Origin: Ruania zhangjianzhongii
GTDB taxonomy: Bacteria > Actinomycetota > Actinomycetes > Actinomycetales > Beutenbergiaceae
Length of the DNA: 64,000 nt
Assembly (NCBI RefSeq): GCF_008000995.1
Contig: NZ_CP042828.1
Coordinates: 1,922,001-1,986,000 of the forward strand
Reading direction: 5' to 3'
Below the pieces are notes generated by a model that searched no databases, had not been told where the DNA came from, and saw only the letters and a list, made by a program, of their open reading frames with translations. Each line of letters begins with the position of its first letter. Positions within the stretch are counted from its first letter, which is position 1. This document shows positions 25,703 through 34,541 of this stretch, one piece after another. The translations under genes were made by a program, and so were the position numbers.

Positions 25703-26746
25703 ATGGCTTTCACGCGCTCACACCTGTCCGAGACCCGCACCGACTCCGTCGCTACGGAACCGGCGCCCGCCGCCCAGCCTCGAGCCGCTCGGCTCGCCCG
25801 CTCGCGCCAGCAGACCTCGCTGATCGCGCTCGACCTGTCCGGTGCCGGTGCGCCGCGGGAATGGCGCCGTGCCGCCGACTCCGACGCCGAGTCCTTCATC
25901 ATGGGCCGGTTGGCCGGTCTAGCTTCGTTGGCCGATAACGGCGGCGTGGACCTGATCACCCTGGACGAGACCTTCCACGCTGCCGGTCTGCGCCGTCGCG
26001 ATGACTGGCTCGACGGTGCGGTGGCCGCCTCCCGACTGTCCCGGCACACCACCGCAGCCACCCTGGTGGCTGCGGTGCCGCTCGGGCGTTCTCGCGCCGA
26101 TCACGTGGCCGGGGCGATCGCCAGCGTGCACCGGGCCAGTGCCGGCCGTGCCGGGTGGCAGCTGGAGACCGGCGGGGGGCTCGCCCCCCGCGCGGTGGAT
26201 TCGGTGATCAGTGCCTGGGGGGAGCGTTCGGCCCGCCCGCAGGTGGTGGTTCCGGTGCGAGATGCCGTCGACGGCGAGCTGGCGGCCGCCCGAGCAGATG
26301 TCGCCCGGCTCTCTGTGGCCACGTTCGAGGAGGCGCACGCCGCACGGACTGCGATCCGTCAGGCGGCCGCAGACTGGGGCCGGGACCCCGATGAGATCCG
26401 GGTTCTGGTGGACGTGCAGACCGTGGTCTCTGCCGACCGGCCGAGCGCGCGAGCCCGGTGGGACCTGCTCACCTCGTTGGAGACGCTGCCGCGGGCGGTC
26501 CCACTGCGTTCGCTGGGCACTGCTGCGGACCTGGCCGACCTGTGGAGCTCCTGGGTGCACCGCGGCGGCGCCGACGGGTTCACCGTGATCCCAGCCTCGG
26601 TGCCCACCGATGTGGCCGCGCTGGTGCACGAGGTGGTTCCGGCCCTGCAGGCGCGGGGGCTGCGCAAACCGCGCCGAGCGGCGGTGGACCGCCCGGCGAC
26701 CACCCGCCGCACCGCCGCCCGGGCGACGGCGCGCGCCCGGGTCTGA
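25703..26746 (+). CDS. Luciferase-like flavin-dependent monooxygenase
   Basis: A 347-residue protein of the LLM class (NtaA/SnaA/DszA-like branch). It shows a TIM-barrel pattern with LADNGGVDLITLDETF and the family end segment GGADGFTVIPASVPTDV. Such two-component oxygenases use FMNH2 from a separate reductase to oxidise sulfur or nitrogen compounds, for example to release sulfite from organosulfur. It sits behind a SAM riboswitch and opposite a flavin reductase, which supports sulfur scavenging. AAGGAA precedes ATG 25703. The N-terminal 35 and C-terminal 25 residues are Ala/Arg-rich extensions. The barrel is shorter than in many relatives. Confidence 0.82.
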   Translation: MAFTRSHLSETRTDSVATEPAPAAQPRAARLARSRQQTSLIALDLSGAGAPREWRRAADSDAESFIMGRLAGLASLADNGGVDLITLDETFHAAGLRRRDDWLDGAVAASRLSRHTTAATLVAAVPLGRSRADHVAGAIASVHRASAGRAGWQLETGGGLAPRAVDSVISAWGERSARPQVVVPVRDAVDGELAAARADVARLSVATFEEAHAARTAIRQAAADWGRDPDEIRVLVDVQTVVSADRPSARARWDLLTSLETLPRAVPLRSLGTAADLADLWSSWVHRGGADGFTVIPASVPTDVAALVHEVVPALQARGLRKPRRAAVDRPATTRRTAARATARARV

Positions 26747-26842
26747 AGCCGGCCCCGGGGGCCCGGTCTCCGGCGGTGCGCAAGCCGGCCTGAGACGGCC
26801 CGGCGGTCGAGGCGATCCGCGGCCTATCCTGGGAGGATGAGC

Positions 26843-28150
26843 GTGCAGACCGATCAGCGCCCGGGCACCGACGAGGGCGAGGAGCAACAGGCCCAGGCCG
26901 GCGTGCAGGAACTGGCTGTCCAGGCTCGGGCCGCCGCCCGTGCACTGCGCAGCGCCACCACTGCCACCAAGAACACCGCGCTGGAACGGATCGCCGACGC
27001 GCTCGTGGCCGCGGCACCGCAGATCATCGCCGCGAACGCGATCGACACCCAGCGTGAGTCCGACGCCGGGATGAGCCCGGGCCTGGTGGACCGGCTCCGG
27101 CTGGACGAGGCCCGCATCGCCGGTATCGCCCAGGCCGTGCGCGAGCTCGCCGCACTCCCGGACCCGGTCGGGGAGGTGGTCCGCGGCCAAAGTCTGCCGA
27201 ACGGCCTGACCGTGCGCCAGACCCGGGTACCGATGGGTGTGGTCGGGATGATCTACGAGGCTCGCCCGAACGTGACCGTGGATGCCGCGGGACTGGCGTT
27301 GAAGAGCGGTAACGCCGTGCTGCTGCGGGGTGGATCGGCGGCGCAGGAGTCAAACGCCGTGATCGTGGCAGTGCTCCGCGAGGCGCTGGAATCCACCGGT
27401 CTGCCCGCCGCTGCGGTGGCGACCGTCGATCCCTACGGGCGCGCTGGCGCGCGGGCGCTGATGCGCGCTCGCGGACTGGTGGATGTGCTCGTTCCACGTG
27501 GCGGGTCCGGGCTGATCCAGACCGTGGTGCGGGAGTCGATGGTGCCCGTGATCGAGACAGGGGTGGGCAACTGCCACCTGTACGTGGATGCCGCTGCGGA
27601 CCTGGAGCAGGCCTTGCCGATCCTGATCAACGCAAAGACGCAGCGGGTCGGCGTCTGCAACACCATCGAGACCCTGTTGGTGCACGAGCAGGTGGCGGCC
27701 GAGTTCCTGCCCTCTGCATTGGCCGCGTTGACCGCCGCGGGGGTGCACATCCACGGCGATGAGGCGACCGCAGCGCTCCTTCGGGCCGATGCCACGTTCT
27801 CTCCGGCTACCGACGAGGACTGGGGCACCGAGTACCTCAGCCTGGATCTGGCGGTACGCGTGGTGCCAGACCTGGACGAGGCGCTGGAGCACATCCGCAC
27901 CTGGTCCTCCGGGCACACCGAGGCGATCTGCACCACCGACCTGCGCGCGGTGCAGCGGTTCACCACCGAGCTGGACTCTGCCGCCCTGATGGTGAACGCC
28001 TCCACACGATTCACCGACGGCGGCCAGCTCGGCCTGGGCGCCGAGCTCGGCATCTCCACGCAGAAGCTGCATGCTCGGGGCCCGATGGGTCTGGCCGAGC
28101 TGACCACCACCACCTGGATCGTGCAGGGCGACGGGCACGTGCGCCCCTGA
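26843..28150 (+). CDS. proA: Gamma-glutamyl phosphate reductase
   Basis: About 435 residues, the second enzyme of proline synthesis, an aldehyde-dehydrogenase-fold NADPH enzyme that makes glutamate semialdehyde. Visible: [25 protein letters not shown], the catalytic Cys in [10 protein letters not shown] (about residue 272), and the C-terminal [28 protein letters not shown] at 26831-26836 favours GTG 26843 over the ATG at 26837, which directly touches it. In related genomes it usually follows proB; here 12.7 kb of other genes lie between. Confidence 0.97.
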   Translation: MQTDQRPGTDEGEEQQAQAGVQELAVQARAAARALRSATTATKNTALERIADALVAAAPQIIAANAIDTQRESDAGMSPGLVDRLRLDEARIAGIAQAVRELAALPDPVGEVVRGQSLPNGLTVRQTRVPMGVVGMIYEARPNVTVDAAGLALKSGNAVLLRGGSAAQESNAVIVAVLREALESTGLPAAAVATVDPYGRAGARALMRARGLVDVLVPRGGSGLIQTVVRESMVPVIETGVGNCHLYVDAAADLEQALPILINAKTQRVGVCNTIETLLVHEQVAAEFLPSALAALTAAGVHIHGDEATAALLRADATFSPATDEDWGTEYLSLDLAVRVVPDLDEALEHIRTWSSGHTEAICTTDLRAVQRFTTELDSAALMVNASTRFTDGGQLGLGAELGISTQKLHARGPMGLAELTTTTWIVQGDGHVRP

Positions 28151-28196
28151 TCGCTCATTCGCCGACGGCTGCCGACGATCTTCGAGCCCAGGCGAT

Positions 28197-28266
28197 CGCT
28201 TGAGTACCGATTTGCAGGTGGAGTACCGGAAATTCGGTACTCCACCTGCAAATCGGTACTCAAGCG
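28197..28266. repeat. Perfect 32-bp palindrome after proA
   Basis: Arms at 28197-28228 and 28235-28266 are exact reverse complements over 32 bases, with a 6-base loop GAAATT; wobble pairing extends the stem a little at both ends. Each arm contains the direct repeat GAGTACCG twice. The sequence is AT-richer than its surroundings. It begins 46 bases after proA and ends 91 bases before the next gene. There is no T run. It could be a mobile palindromic repeat, a protein-binding site or a strong RNA hairpin. Confidence 0.9.
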
Positions 28267-28357
28267 GTTCGGGGTTGGACTGCCCGGCTGCGCGAGTCGG
28301 CTCCGGCAGGGAGACTGGGCAGCAGCAGACCATCGCCGACAGGGAGGGGACTCGCCG

Positions 28358-29104
28358 ATGGCACGACCGGTCCGGTCCGCCAGGCAGCGCAGACTGCCCA
28401 CCCCGCCGGCGCTGGTGCTGCTTCTCGGACTGCTGTGGGCGCTTGCTGGATGTTCCTCGCCCGGCACAGAGGGGGAGAGCGCCTCTTCTGGCACCGAGCA
28501 GACCACCGGCGCGGAGCAGACCACCGGAACCGATGCGGCCACTGGCAGCGATCAGGACGAGCTGAGCATCGCGGTGGTGGGTGACTCGATCACGCAGGCC
28601 TCGGCCACAACGTTCGCCCCAGGTGAACTGAGCGAGGACTCCTGGGTGAGTTACGCCGTCGGCGATCCGATCGAGCTGGCCGGCGGCTGGGCGCGCTGGG
28701 GCGCGACGACGGCCGAGATGGCCGCCCATGCCGGCCCGGTGGACGCGGACGTCCTGGTGATCCTGGCCGGCACCAACGACCTGGCGGTGGGTACGGAGAC
28801 CGGCCAGGTCGCCGCCGATCTGCAGCGGATCGCGGACACGGTGGGTGCCGACCAGGTGCTGCTGTGCGGTGTGCCGCCGATCGATGCCCGGCCGGAGGTG
28901 GTGCCGCCGTTCAACGAATTCCTGACCGAGACGGCTGAGGCGAACGGCTGGGCCTGGGTGGACCCGGCGGCGGGCATCCGCACCGACGGGACGTTCGCAC
29001 CGGGGATGAGTGTGGACGGCGTCCACCCCACCCAGGCGGGTGCCACCCAGATCGGCACTGAGGTGCGGGAAGTGTTGCTGGCCGAGTTCGGTTCGCCGGG
29101 CTGA
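28358..29104 (+). CDS. Secreted SGNH/GDSL hydrolase lipoprotein
   Basis: A 248-residue lipoprotein with lipobox LAGC near residue 32, then a Thr/Ser/Glu-rich linker that repeats EQTTGxEQTTG. The hydrolase domain has the block I GDSIT with the catalytic Ser, the GTND block III, and DGVHPT with the catalytic Asp/His pair. SGNH enzymes cleave esters of lipids, sugars or cell-wall polymers. It is probably anchored outside the membrane. The substrate is unknown. Confidence 0.88.
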   Translation: MARPVRSARQRRLPTPPALVLLLGLLWALAGCSSPGTEGESASSGTEQTTGAEQTTGTDAATGSDQDELSIAVVGDSITQASATTFAPGELSEDSWVSYAVGDPIELAGGWARWGATTAEMAAHAGPVDADVLVILAGTNDLAVGTETGQVAADLQRIADTVGADQVLLCGVPPIDARPEVVPPFNEFLTETAEANGWAWVDPAAGIRTDGTFAPGMSVDGVHPTQAGATQIGTEVREVLLAEFGSPG

Positions 29105-29256
29105 GCAGCCCAGTGACCGATCCGCGGATGTGTGCGTGGCCACGCCGCTGGTGCCCGGCGGACATGCGACACTAGGAGGGGTGCACTGCCGGTGACCAGC
29201 ATGGTCGCAGCGGTGCTCAGGCAGACTAGACAGATGGACATGAGAGGACGACGCCG

Positions 29257-29418
29257 ATGAGCAGCTCCTTGCTGACCGTTGCCGCCGAGAGCGGCGAGCA
29301 TGCTGCGCAGGGACTTTCGCCGATCGGGTTCGGTGTGGTGACGTTCGCGATCCTGGTGTCCCTGCTGTTGGCGACGCTGGCGCTGCGGAGCTTGAGCACA
29401 CGGCACCGCAAGCGCTGA
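29257..29418 (+). CDS. 53-residue single-pass membrane peptide
   Basis: ATG 29257 to TGA 29416-29418, with AGAGGA upstream. The peptide begins MSSSLLTVAAESGEHAAQG, has one helix (FGVVTFAILVSLLLATLAL) and a basic end, RSLSTRHRKR. Small proteins of this kind precede nadD in other actinobacteria, which supports it as a real gene. Its function is not known. Confidence 0.72.
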   Translation: MSSSLLTVAAESGEHAAQGLSPIGFGVVTFAILVSLLLATLALRSLSTRHRKR

Positions 29419-29483
29419 GATGGCCGGGAGACTGAGCCGGCTCAGTTGGTCACTTCCGCCACTCTCCGCAATGAGGTCACGCG

Positions 29484-30125
29484 ATGATCAGTTCTGAGCG
29501 CACGCCCACCCGGGTGGGCATCATGGGCGGTACCTTCGATCCGATCCACCACGGCCACCTGGTGGCTGCGAGTGAGGTGGCGGACGAGTTCGACCTGGAT
29601 GAGGTGGTGTTCGTGCCGACCGGTGCGCAGCCATTCAAGCTGGATCGGCCGGTGACCCTGGCCGAGCACCGCTATCTGATGGCTGTGGTCGCCACGGCAT
29701 CGAATCCACGGTTCGGGGTGTCCCGCGTGGACATCGACCGGCCCGGCGTGACCTACACGATCGATACGCTGCGGGACCTGCAGGGGGAGTACCCGAACGC
29801 CGAGTTGTTCTTCATCACCGGGGCGGACGCCCTCGGGCAGATCCTGTCCTGGAAGGACGTGGACGAGCTGTGGCAGCTGGCGCACTTCGTCGGCGTGACC
29901 CGGCCCGGGCACCGGCTGGACACCGAGAACCTGCCCAGCGGGGAGTACTCGCTGCATGAGATCCCGGCGATGGCGATCTCCTCCACCGACTGCCGGGAGC
30001 GGGTGCGCGCCGGTAAACCGGTGTGGTACCTGGTACCGGACGGTGTGGTGCAGTACATCGGCAAGCACGGGTTGTACAAGGACCCGGCGACCTTCCACCA
30101 AGGTCCCAAGGAGGTGCAGGTGTGA
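29484..30125 (+). CDS. nadD: Nicotinate-mononucleotide adenylyltransferase
   Basis: A 213-residue NAD-synthesis enzyme that joins nicotinate mononucleotide to AMP from ATP. The nucleotidyltransferase motif [33 protein letters not shown] and the [13 protein letters not shown] signature are all present. Its TGA overlaps the GTG of the next gene by four bases. Confidence 0.97.
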   Translation: MISSERTPTRVGIMGGTFDPIHHGHLVAASEVADEFDLDEVVFVPTGAQPFKLDRPVTLAEHRYLMAVVATASNPRFGVSRVDIDRPGVTYTIDTLRDLQGEYPNAELFFITGADALGQILSWKDVDELWQLAHFVGVTRPGHRLDTENLPSGEYSLHEIPAMAISSTDCRERVRAGKPVWYLVPDGVVQYIGKHGLYKDPATFHQGPKEVQV

Positions 30126-31783
30126 CACAGCAGCCACCGACGCCGCCGAGCGGGGAGCGACGTCGCCGGCGGGATGCTGAGCGCAAGGCCGCGCAGGCAA
30201 CCGGAGAACATGAGCTGAACCAGCCGATGTCGCGGCGGGAACGGCGAGCCCTCGACGAGGCGCTGGCCAGTGGCGCGCTCGAGCTGACCCCGGACGGCGA
30301 GTACGCGCCTACCGGTGAGCTGCCGGTGACCACGACCGGGCAGCACGTGCTCTCCGGGTTGGACAGCGGGCGCTCCGCTGACTCGGCCAGCTCCGGCGCG
30401 GAAGCGAGTGTTGTCGAGGCCAGCGAGGCGTCGGCGCAGCCCGCGGGCGATGCTGAGCCCCCGCGGGTGGCTGAGCCCTCACCGGCGGCCGAAGTGCCGG
30501 AGCGGCACAGCTGGCGCGATACCGCGCAGGAGGTGGACGCGTTGCGTCCGCCGCCCACGATGGACAAGATGCCCGACGGCGGAGCCTCCGGGGATGGGGA
30601 TACCTTGCCCGGCGCTGGGGGTGCTGCTGGTAGCGCCGCTTCTGCTCGTAGCGCAGGTTCTGCCGATAGCTCCGGCTCAGGGGCGTCTGAGCAGGCTGGT
30701 GCGTCGGCTGGTTCTGCAGAATCCGCTGACGATCCGGCCGATGCCGATGCCGATGCCGATGCCGATGCCGATTCTGACACCGACACCGACTCCGACACCG
30801 ACACCGGCATCGGGCAGGTCTCCCGTCGTTCGCTGCGCGCGCGGCAGGCGGACACCGGTGCCAGCGCCCCGGAGCGGCCCAGCGAGCGCACGGCGACCGG
30901 CCGCCGCCCGGCGATCCGCCCGCCGGCCAGCGCGCAAGGCACCCGCACAGTGGACGCCACCGGGGAGCTGACCTCGATCCAACGCGCTATCCGGGACATC
31001 AACGCTGCACCGGAGGAACTGGGTCACCTCCCGGCGGTGGAGAACGTGGCCGCAGACGAGGCGCCCGCTGACTCCGATGACGTCGTGGCTGCTAGCCCGG
31101 TGTCGGCTGGGAGTCCTCAGACGCCCGTGGCCGCTTCCGGTGAGACCTCGAGCGGGGCCAGTCCCGCGGAACCGGAGGAGACCGCTTCCGCTGAAGCGTC
31201 GAGCGGGGCCAGTCGCGCGGAGCCGGAGGGGACCGCTTCCGCTGAAACCTCGAGCGCCGACAGCCCGGTCACGAGCGCCACCTCCGCCGGTTCGTCCGAT
31301 GAGGACGACGCGGACGACGCGGACGCCGAGGACGAGGAGGAAGTCGACGACTCGTTCGACATGAGCCCGCGCTGGCCCAGCCTCGCCGCGGTGGCCGCTG
31401 CTGAGGGTGCCACCACCGAGAGCTCCGCCGGAGAGGATGTCGCACCTGAGCCGGCCGCCGACGCAAGTGACGATCCGGCCGCCGATGATCCGGCTGCCGC
31501 CGGTGCGAGTCCGGCGGAGGCCAGGGTCGCTCAGAGCTCAGGGAGTTCCCCGGAGCAGACCGAGAGTGCGGAGGATGCCGCCGCCGACGAGTCGGACGAT
31601 GCCGAGGAGGACGCCGACGACGAGCGGCACACGCCGCGCGTGCTCCAGGTGTTGTACTGGTTGGTTCTCGTGCTCGCTGGCCTGGTGCTCGGCCTGCTGG
31701 TCTGGCGGATGGCGACCGGGGACCTGTTCGGCGATGACGATGCCCTCGCGCTCGCCGGCACCCTCCTGCCGCTGCGTCAGTAG
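30122..31783 (+). CDS. Acidic low-complexity protein with one C-terminal TM helix
   Basis: About 553 residues. The first 60 are basic ([26 protein letters not shown]), then comes a long disordered stretch rich in Ala, Ser, Glu and Asp with slippage-type repeats. A single helix ([21 protein letters not shown]) lies near residues 510-530, with about 20 residues after it. It is translationally coupled to nadD and precedes rsfS, a place where actinobacteria often carry a poorly conserved membrane protein. Charge and disorder suggest a scaffold at the cell envelope, but no function can be given. Confidence 0.75.
   Translation: MTQQPPTPPSGERRRRRDAERKAAQATGEHELNQPMSRRERRALDEALASGALELTPDGEYAPTGELPVTTTGQHVLSGLDSGRSADSASSGAEASVVEASEASAQPAGDAEPPRVAEPSPAAEVPERHSWRDTAQEVDALRPPPTMDKMPDGGASGDGDTLPGAGGAAGSAASARSAGSADSSGSGASEQAGASAGSAESADDPADADADADADADSDTDTDSDTDTGIGQVSRRSLRARQADTGASAPERPSERTATGRRPAIRPPASAQGTRTVDATGELTSIQRAIRDINAAPEELGHLPAVENVAADEAPADSDDVVAASPVSAGSPQTPVAASGETSSGASPAEPEETASAEASSGASRAEPEGTASAETSSADSPVTSATSAGSSDEDDADDADAEDEEEVDDSFDMSPRWPSLAAVAAAEGATTESSAGEDVAPEPAADASDDPAADDPAAAGASPAEARVAQSSGSSPEQTESAEDAAADESDDAEEDADDERHTPRVLQVLYWLVLVLAGLVLGLLVWRMATGDLFGDDDALALAGTLLPLRQ
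30739..30810 (+). repeat. Hexanucleotide tandem repeat encoding Asp-Ala / Asp-Thr
   Basis: A run of GATGCC units passes into GACACC/GACTCC units and encodes about eleven Asp-X pairs ([20 protein letters not shown]) in the acidic protein. Such hexamer runs change length by slippage without shifting the frame. Confidence 0.85.
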
Positions 31784-31813
31784 ACTGCTGTTCGACCGAC
31801 CCCAAGGAGACCT

Positions 31814-32218
31814 GTGCCCGCCGATGACCGTTCCCGTCACCTGGCCGTGGTGGCCGCTCGTGCCGCCGCCGACCTGAAGGCCCGGGAGGTGATCGCCCTC
31901 GACGTGTCCGAACGGCTCGTGCTCACCGATGTGTTCGTGGTGACCTCCGGCTCCACCGAACGTCAGGTACGCGCGATCGTGGACACCGTCGAGGAAGCGA
32001 TGCACGCCGAAGGCGTCAAAGCCCTCCGCCGCGAAGGTGTGACCGAAGGGCGTTGGGTGCTGCTGGACTACGGCGACATCGTGGTACACGTCCAGCACGA
32101 CGAGGACCGCGTGTTCTACGCACTGGAACGGCTGTGGAAGGACTGCCCGGTGGTGGAACTCCCGGAGGATGCCCGCGGCGCAAGCGGGGAGAGCGGCGAG
32201 AGTACGGCCGAGGCGTGA
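31814..32218 (+). CDS. rsfS: Ribosome silencing factor RsfS
   Basis: A 134-residue protein that binds L14 and blocks subunit joining when nutrients are low. The family markers VFVVTSGSTERQVRAIVD, EGRWVLLDYGDIVVHVQ and FYALERLWKDCP are clear. GTG 31814 follows AAGGAGA. A TAGACT at 31781-31786 could serve as an internal -10. The stop overlaps the next start (GTGA). Confidence 0.95.
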   Translation: MPADDRSRHLAVVAARAAADLKAREVIALDVSERLVLTDVFVVTSGSTERQVRAIVDTVEEAMHAEGVKALRREGVTEGRWVLLDYGDIVVHVQHDEDRVFYALERLWKDCPVVELPEDARGASGESGESTAEA

Positions 32219-32862
32219 GCGCCTCGACGGTACTGCTGTGGCGGCACGGGCAGACCGACTACAACGCCGGCGGCAAGCTGCAAGGGCAGGTGGACATCGC
32301 TCTGAACGAGATCGGACGCGCGCAGGCCGCCGCCGCGGCCGAGGTGCTGATGAGGGTACAGCCGGTACGTATCGTCAGCTCGGACCTGAGCCGGGCGCAC
32401 GCTACCGCCCAGTCGCTGGCCGAGCGGGTCGGTATTGACGTGCACCTGGACGAGCGGCTGCGCGAGCGCGGGTTCGGGGAGTGGGAAGGCCTCACGCATC
32501 CGGAAATCGCCGAGCGGTGGCCGGAGCAGTTCCAGGTCTGGACCGGTGGCGGTCACCCGGACGGGGTCGGCGCCGAGACCCGCGGTGGCACGGGGCAGCG
32601 ACTCGCCGCGGCAGTGCGCGAGCAGGCCGCAGCCATGGACGGCGGTGTGTTGGTGGTCACGTCCCACGGAGCGGCGATCAGCTCGGGCATCACTAGCCTG
32701 CTCGGTCTGGATGCCGAGGATTGGCGCGGAATCACGGGCCTGGGCAACTGTCACTGGTCCGTCCTGCGGGAGAATCCGGGGTCTGAACCGGACTGGCGCC
32801 TGACGGCGCACAACGTTGGGCTGGAAGGTCCTGATTTCACACACGGGCCGAGCATCCGCTAA
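32215..32862 (+). CDS. Histidine phosphatase family protein
   Basis: A 215-residue enzyme of the phosphoglycerate mutase-like branch. The catalytic RHGQTDYN, a second phosphate-pocket Arg in SSDLSRAHATA, the general-acid Glu in RERGFGEWEGL and the second His in VTSHGAAI are in place. In actinobacteria the gene after rsfS is often annotated as glucosyl-3-phosphoglycerate phosphatase-like, but the substrate cannot be read from sequence. It is translationally coupled to rsfS. Confidence 0.9.
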   Translation: MSASTVLLWRHGQTDYNAGGKLQGQVDIALNEIGRAQAAAAAEVLMRVQPVRIVSSDLSRAHATAQSLAERVGIDVHLDERLRERGFGEWEGLTHPEIAERWPEQFQVWTGGGHPDGVGAETRGGTGQRLAAAVREQAAAMDGGVLVVTSHGAAISSGITSLLGLDAEDWRGITGLGNCHWSVLRENPGSEPDWRLTAHNVGLEGPDFTHGPSIR

Positions 32863-32894
32863 CCTGTATCCGGCCCGCGAGGGTCGCCCGACTC

Positions 32895-32967
32895 GGGGCT
32901 ATGGCGCAGTTGGTAGCGCGCTTCCATGGCATGGAAGAGGTCGGGGGTTCGAATCCCCCTAGCTCCA
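32895..32967 (+). tRNA. tRNA-Ala (anticodon GGC)
   Basis: A full 73-base cloverleaf: acceptor GGGGCTA (32895-32901) with TAGCTCC (32960-32966) including the G3-U70 pair that marks alanine tRNAs; D arm GCGC..GCGC; anticodon stem CTTCC/GGAAG around ATGGCAT, giving anticodon GGC; T arm GGGGG TTCGAAT CCCCC; discriminator A. CCA is not encoded. Its 3' end is copied again at 34306. Confidence 0.97.
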
Positions 32968-32989
32968 CGTTTGTGAAGTCTCGGGACAT
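32956..32989 (+). repeat. 34-bp direct repeat, left copy (tRNA-Ala 3' end)
   Basis: This stretch includes the last 12 bases of tRNA-Ala and the following 22 bases. It recurs exactly at 34306-34339. The two copies flank the IS481-type element, like att sites at a tRNA 3' end or the footprint of a duplication. No integrase gene is present. Confidence 0.9.
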
Positions 32990-32999
32990 CGTTCGCTGG

Positions 33000-34241
33000 T
33001 GTCTCGGGACATGGTTCACGTGGCAGGGCCCTGGTTTTTTCCGGGGTCCTGTTTCTTTTTCTGGTAGCCGCGGGTGAGGTCGATGGTGAACTCGGCCAGG
33101 GTGGTGTTGGTCTCGAGGTCGGCGACGAGGACGTTGTCGTGGTCGATGAGGAGTCGGACGGCGCGGCCGTTGTGGGCTCGTCCGAGGCCGAGGTGGCGCA
33201 TCTTGCCGGCGTGGCGCAGGGAGATCTTGCCGTGTTGGTCGACGCGGTCGGTGCGCACGGTGTATCCACCGGGGCCGAGTGGGGTGTGGGAGCGGCTTTA
33301 GGGGTGGCGGCGTAGGCCTCGGTTGGGGTCTGGCGGTTCAGCGCCCGGTGGGGTCGTGCGGTGTTGTACCAGGTGTGGAAGGTGTGGAGTTGGCTTTGCA
33401 GGGCTGGGATGTCGGGTGCTGGGGGTTGGGCGCTTAGCCAGCGTTTGAGGGTCTGGTGGAAGCGTTCGATCTTGCCCTGGGTCTGGGGGTGGTTCGGGGC
33501 GCCGTTGAGCTGGCGGACGCCGTGGTCTTGCAGGGTGCGTTCGAAGGAGTTGAGGGTCTTGATGGTGCGCCGGCCCTGGGCGAAGCGGGTGGTGAAGACC
33601 ATGCCGTTGTCGGTGAGCATCGCGGCGGGGGCGCCGTAGGTGTTGGTCAGGTCGAGGAAGGTCGCGGTGACCAGGGGGCCGGTGACGGGGGTGAGTGCGC
33701 GGGTGGTGAGTAGGAGGCGGGAGTGGTCATCGAGGAAGTTGAGGATCTCGGTGTCGGTGCCGTCGGCGAGGGGCCAGTGGGTGAAGTCTGCTTGCCACAT
33801 TTGGTTGGGCTGGTCGGCGGCGAACATGTGCCAGGAGGAGCGGGGGCGTTTGCGGGGTTGGGGGGTGACCAGGGCATGGTCGCTCAGGATGCGGTGGATG
33901 GTGGCGCGTGATGGGCAGGGTAGTCCTTCGCGTTCTAGGCGCATGGAGATCGTCATCGCGCCGGCGTCCTGGCCGGTGGTGGACAGTTCATGGCGCAGTT
34001 CCACGATGCGGGCCAGGACGTGGGCGGGTGTGGCGTGAGGGCTGTGGTGGGGCCTGCGGGAGCCGGGGTCGAGGGCGTCCAGGCCTCCTTCGCGGTAGCG
34101 GGCCAGGAGGATCTGCACCCAGCGACGGGAGACGCCGTAGCGGCGTGCAACCTCGGCAGGTCGTAGCCCGCTGTCGATGATGGACAGCACGATCACGCGG
34201 TTCTTCGCCATCGCTCATTGTGTGAACGATGTCCCGAGACA
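33000..34241 (-). mobile_element. IS481-family insertion sequence
   Basis: About 1242 bp bounded by 20-bp inverted ends (33000-33019 and 34222-34241) that differ at one base; each begins TGTCTCGGGACAT when read inward. It holds one IS481-type transposase on the minus strand. An extra copy of the end sequence lies just outside on the left (32979-32996), and weaker copies on the right (34258-34277, 34281-34300). No clear short target duplication is seen, but the whole element lies between 34-bp direct repeats. Confidence 0.85.
33016..34211 (-). pseudogene. IS481 transposase, frameshifted near its 3' end
   Basis: The frame from ATG 34211 encodes an N-terminal helix-turn-helix (ARRYGVSRRWVQILLARY) and an rve-type DDE core with Asp in WQADFTHW, Asp in LTDNGMVF and Glu in GKIERFHQTLKRW. 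Around 33275-33300 the sense leaves this frame. The expected C-terminal part, YTVRTDRVDQHGKISLRHAG onward through HLGLGRAHNGRAVRL to the stop at 33016, is in the -1 frame. The original frame runs on as Thr/Pro/Ser-rich nonsense as far as 32859, into the tRNA. One small indel explains this; no slippery heptamer is seen. The catalytic core is intact, so some activity cannot be excluded. Confidence 0.8.
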
Positions 34242-34305
34242 TCACCAGACCCCGGCCGCGAAGGATGTCGCGAGACAGATGCGAACTATGTCGTGAGACC
34301 AGACA

Positions 34306-34339
34306 CCCCTAGCTCCACGTTTGTGAAGTCTCGGGACAT
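34306..34339 (+). repeat. 34-bp direct repeat, right copy
   Basis: This is an exact second copy of 32956-32989, including the tRNA-Ala 3' end. Pairing with the upstream tRNA arm is not possible here, so it is only a fragment. It joins directly to a truncated second IS481 copy. Confidence 0.9.
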
Positions 34340-34477
34340 GGTTCACGTGGCAGGGCCCTGGTTTTTTCCGGGGTCCTGTTTCTTTTTCTGGTAGCCGCGG
34401 GTGAGGTCGATGGTGAACTCGGCCAGGGTGGTGTTGGTGTCGAGGTCGGCGACGAGGACGTTGTCGTGGTCGACGAG
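34328..34477 (-). mobile_element. Truncated second copy of the IS481 element
   Basis: About 150 bases are nearly identical to the left end of the full element (33001-33150): the inverted end, the stop of the transposase and its last 40 or so codons. The match stops near 34475-34477, after the GTCGTGGTCGA stretch. It is a 3' transposase remnant. About 60 bases after it, up to the TauE gene, show nothing recognisable. Confidence 0.85.
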
Positions 34478-34541
34478 CAGGAGCAGCCGGGCCTCACCAT
34501 CGAGACCCGGCAGGGCCGGTCGATATGAGTCAGCAGAGGCC

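Noticed and set aside
28200-28565. Open frames on both strands across the palindrome with near-identical peptides
   Set aside because: The matching peptides come from the perfect inverted repeat itself and are not genes.
32859-33015. Continuation of the transposase frame through the tRNA-Ala gene
   Set aside because: The sequence after about 33290 in that frame is Thr/Pro/Ser-rich nonsense. The true C-terminus is in the -1 frame and ends at 33016.
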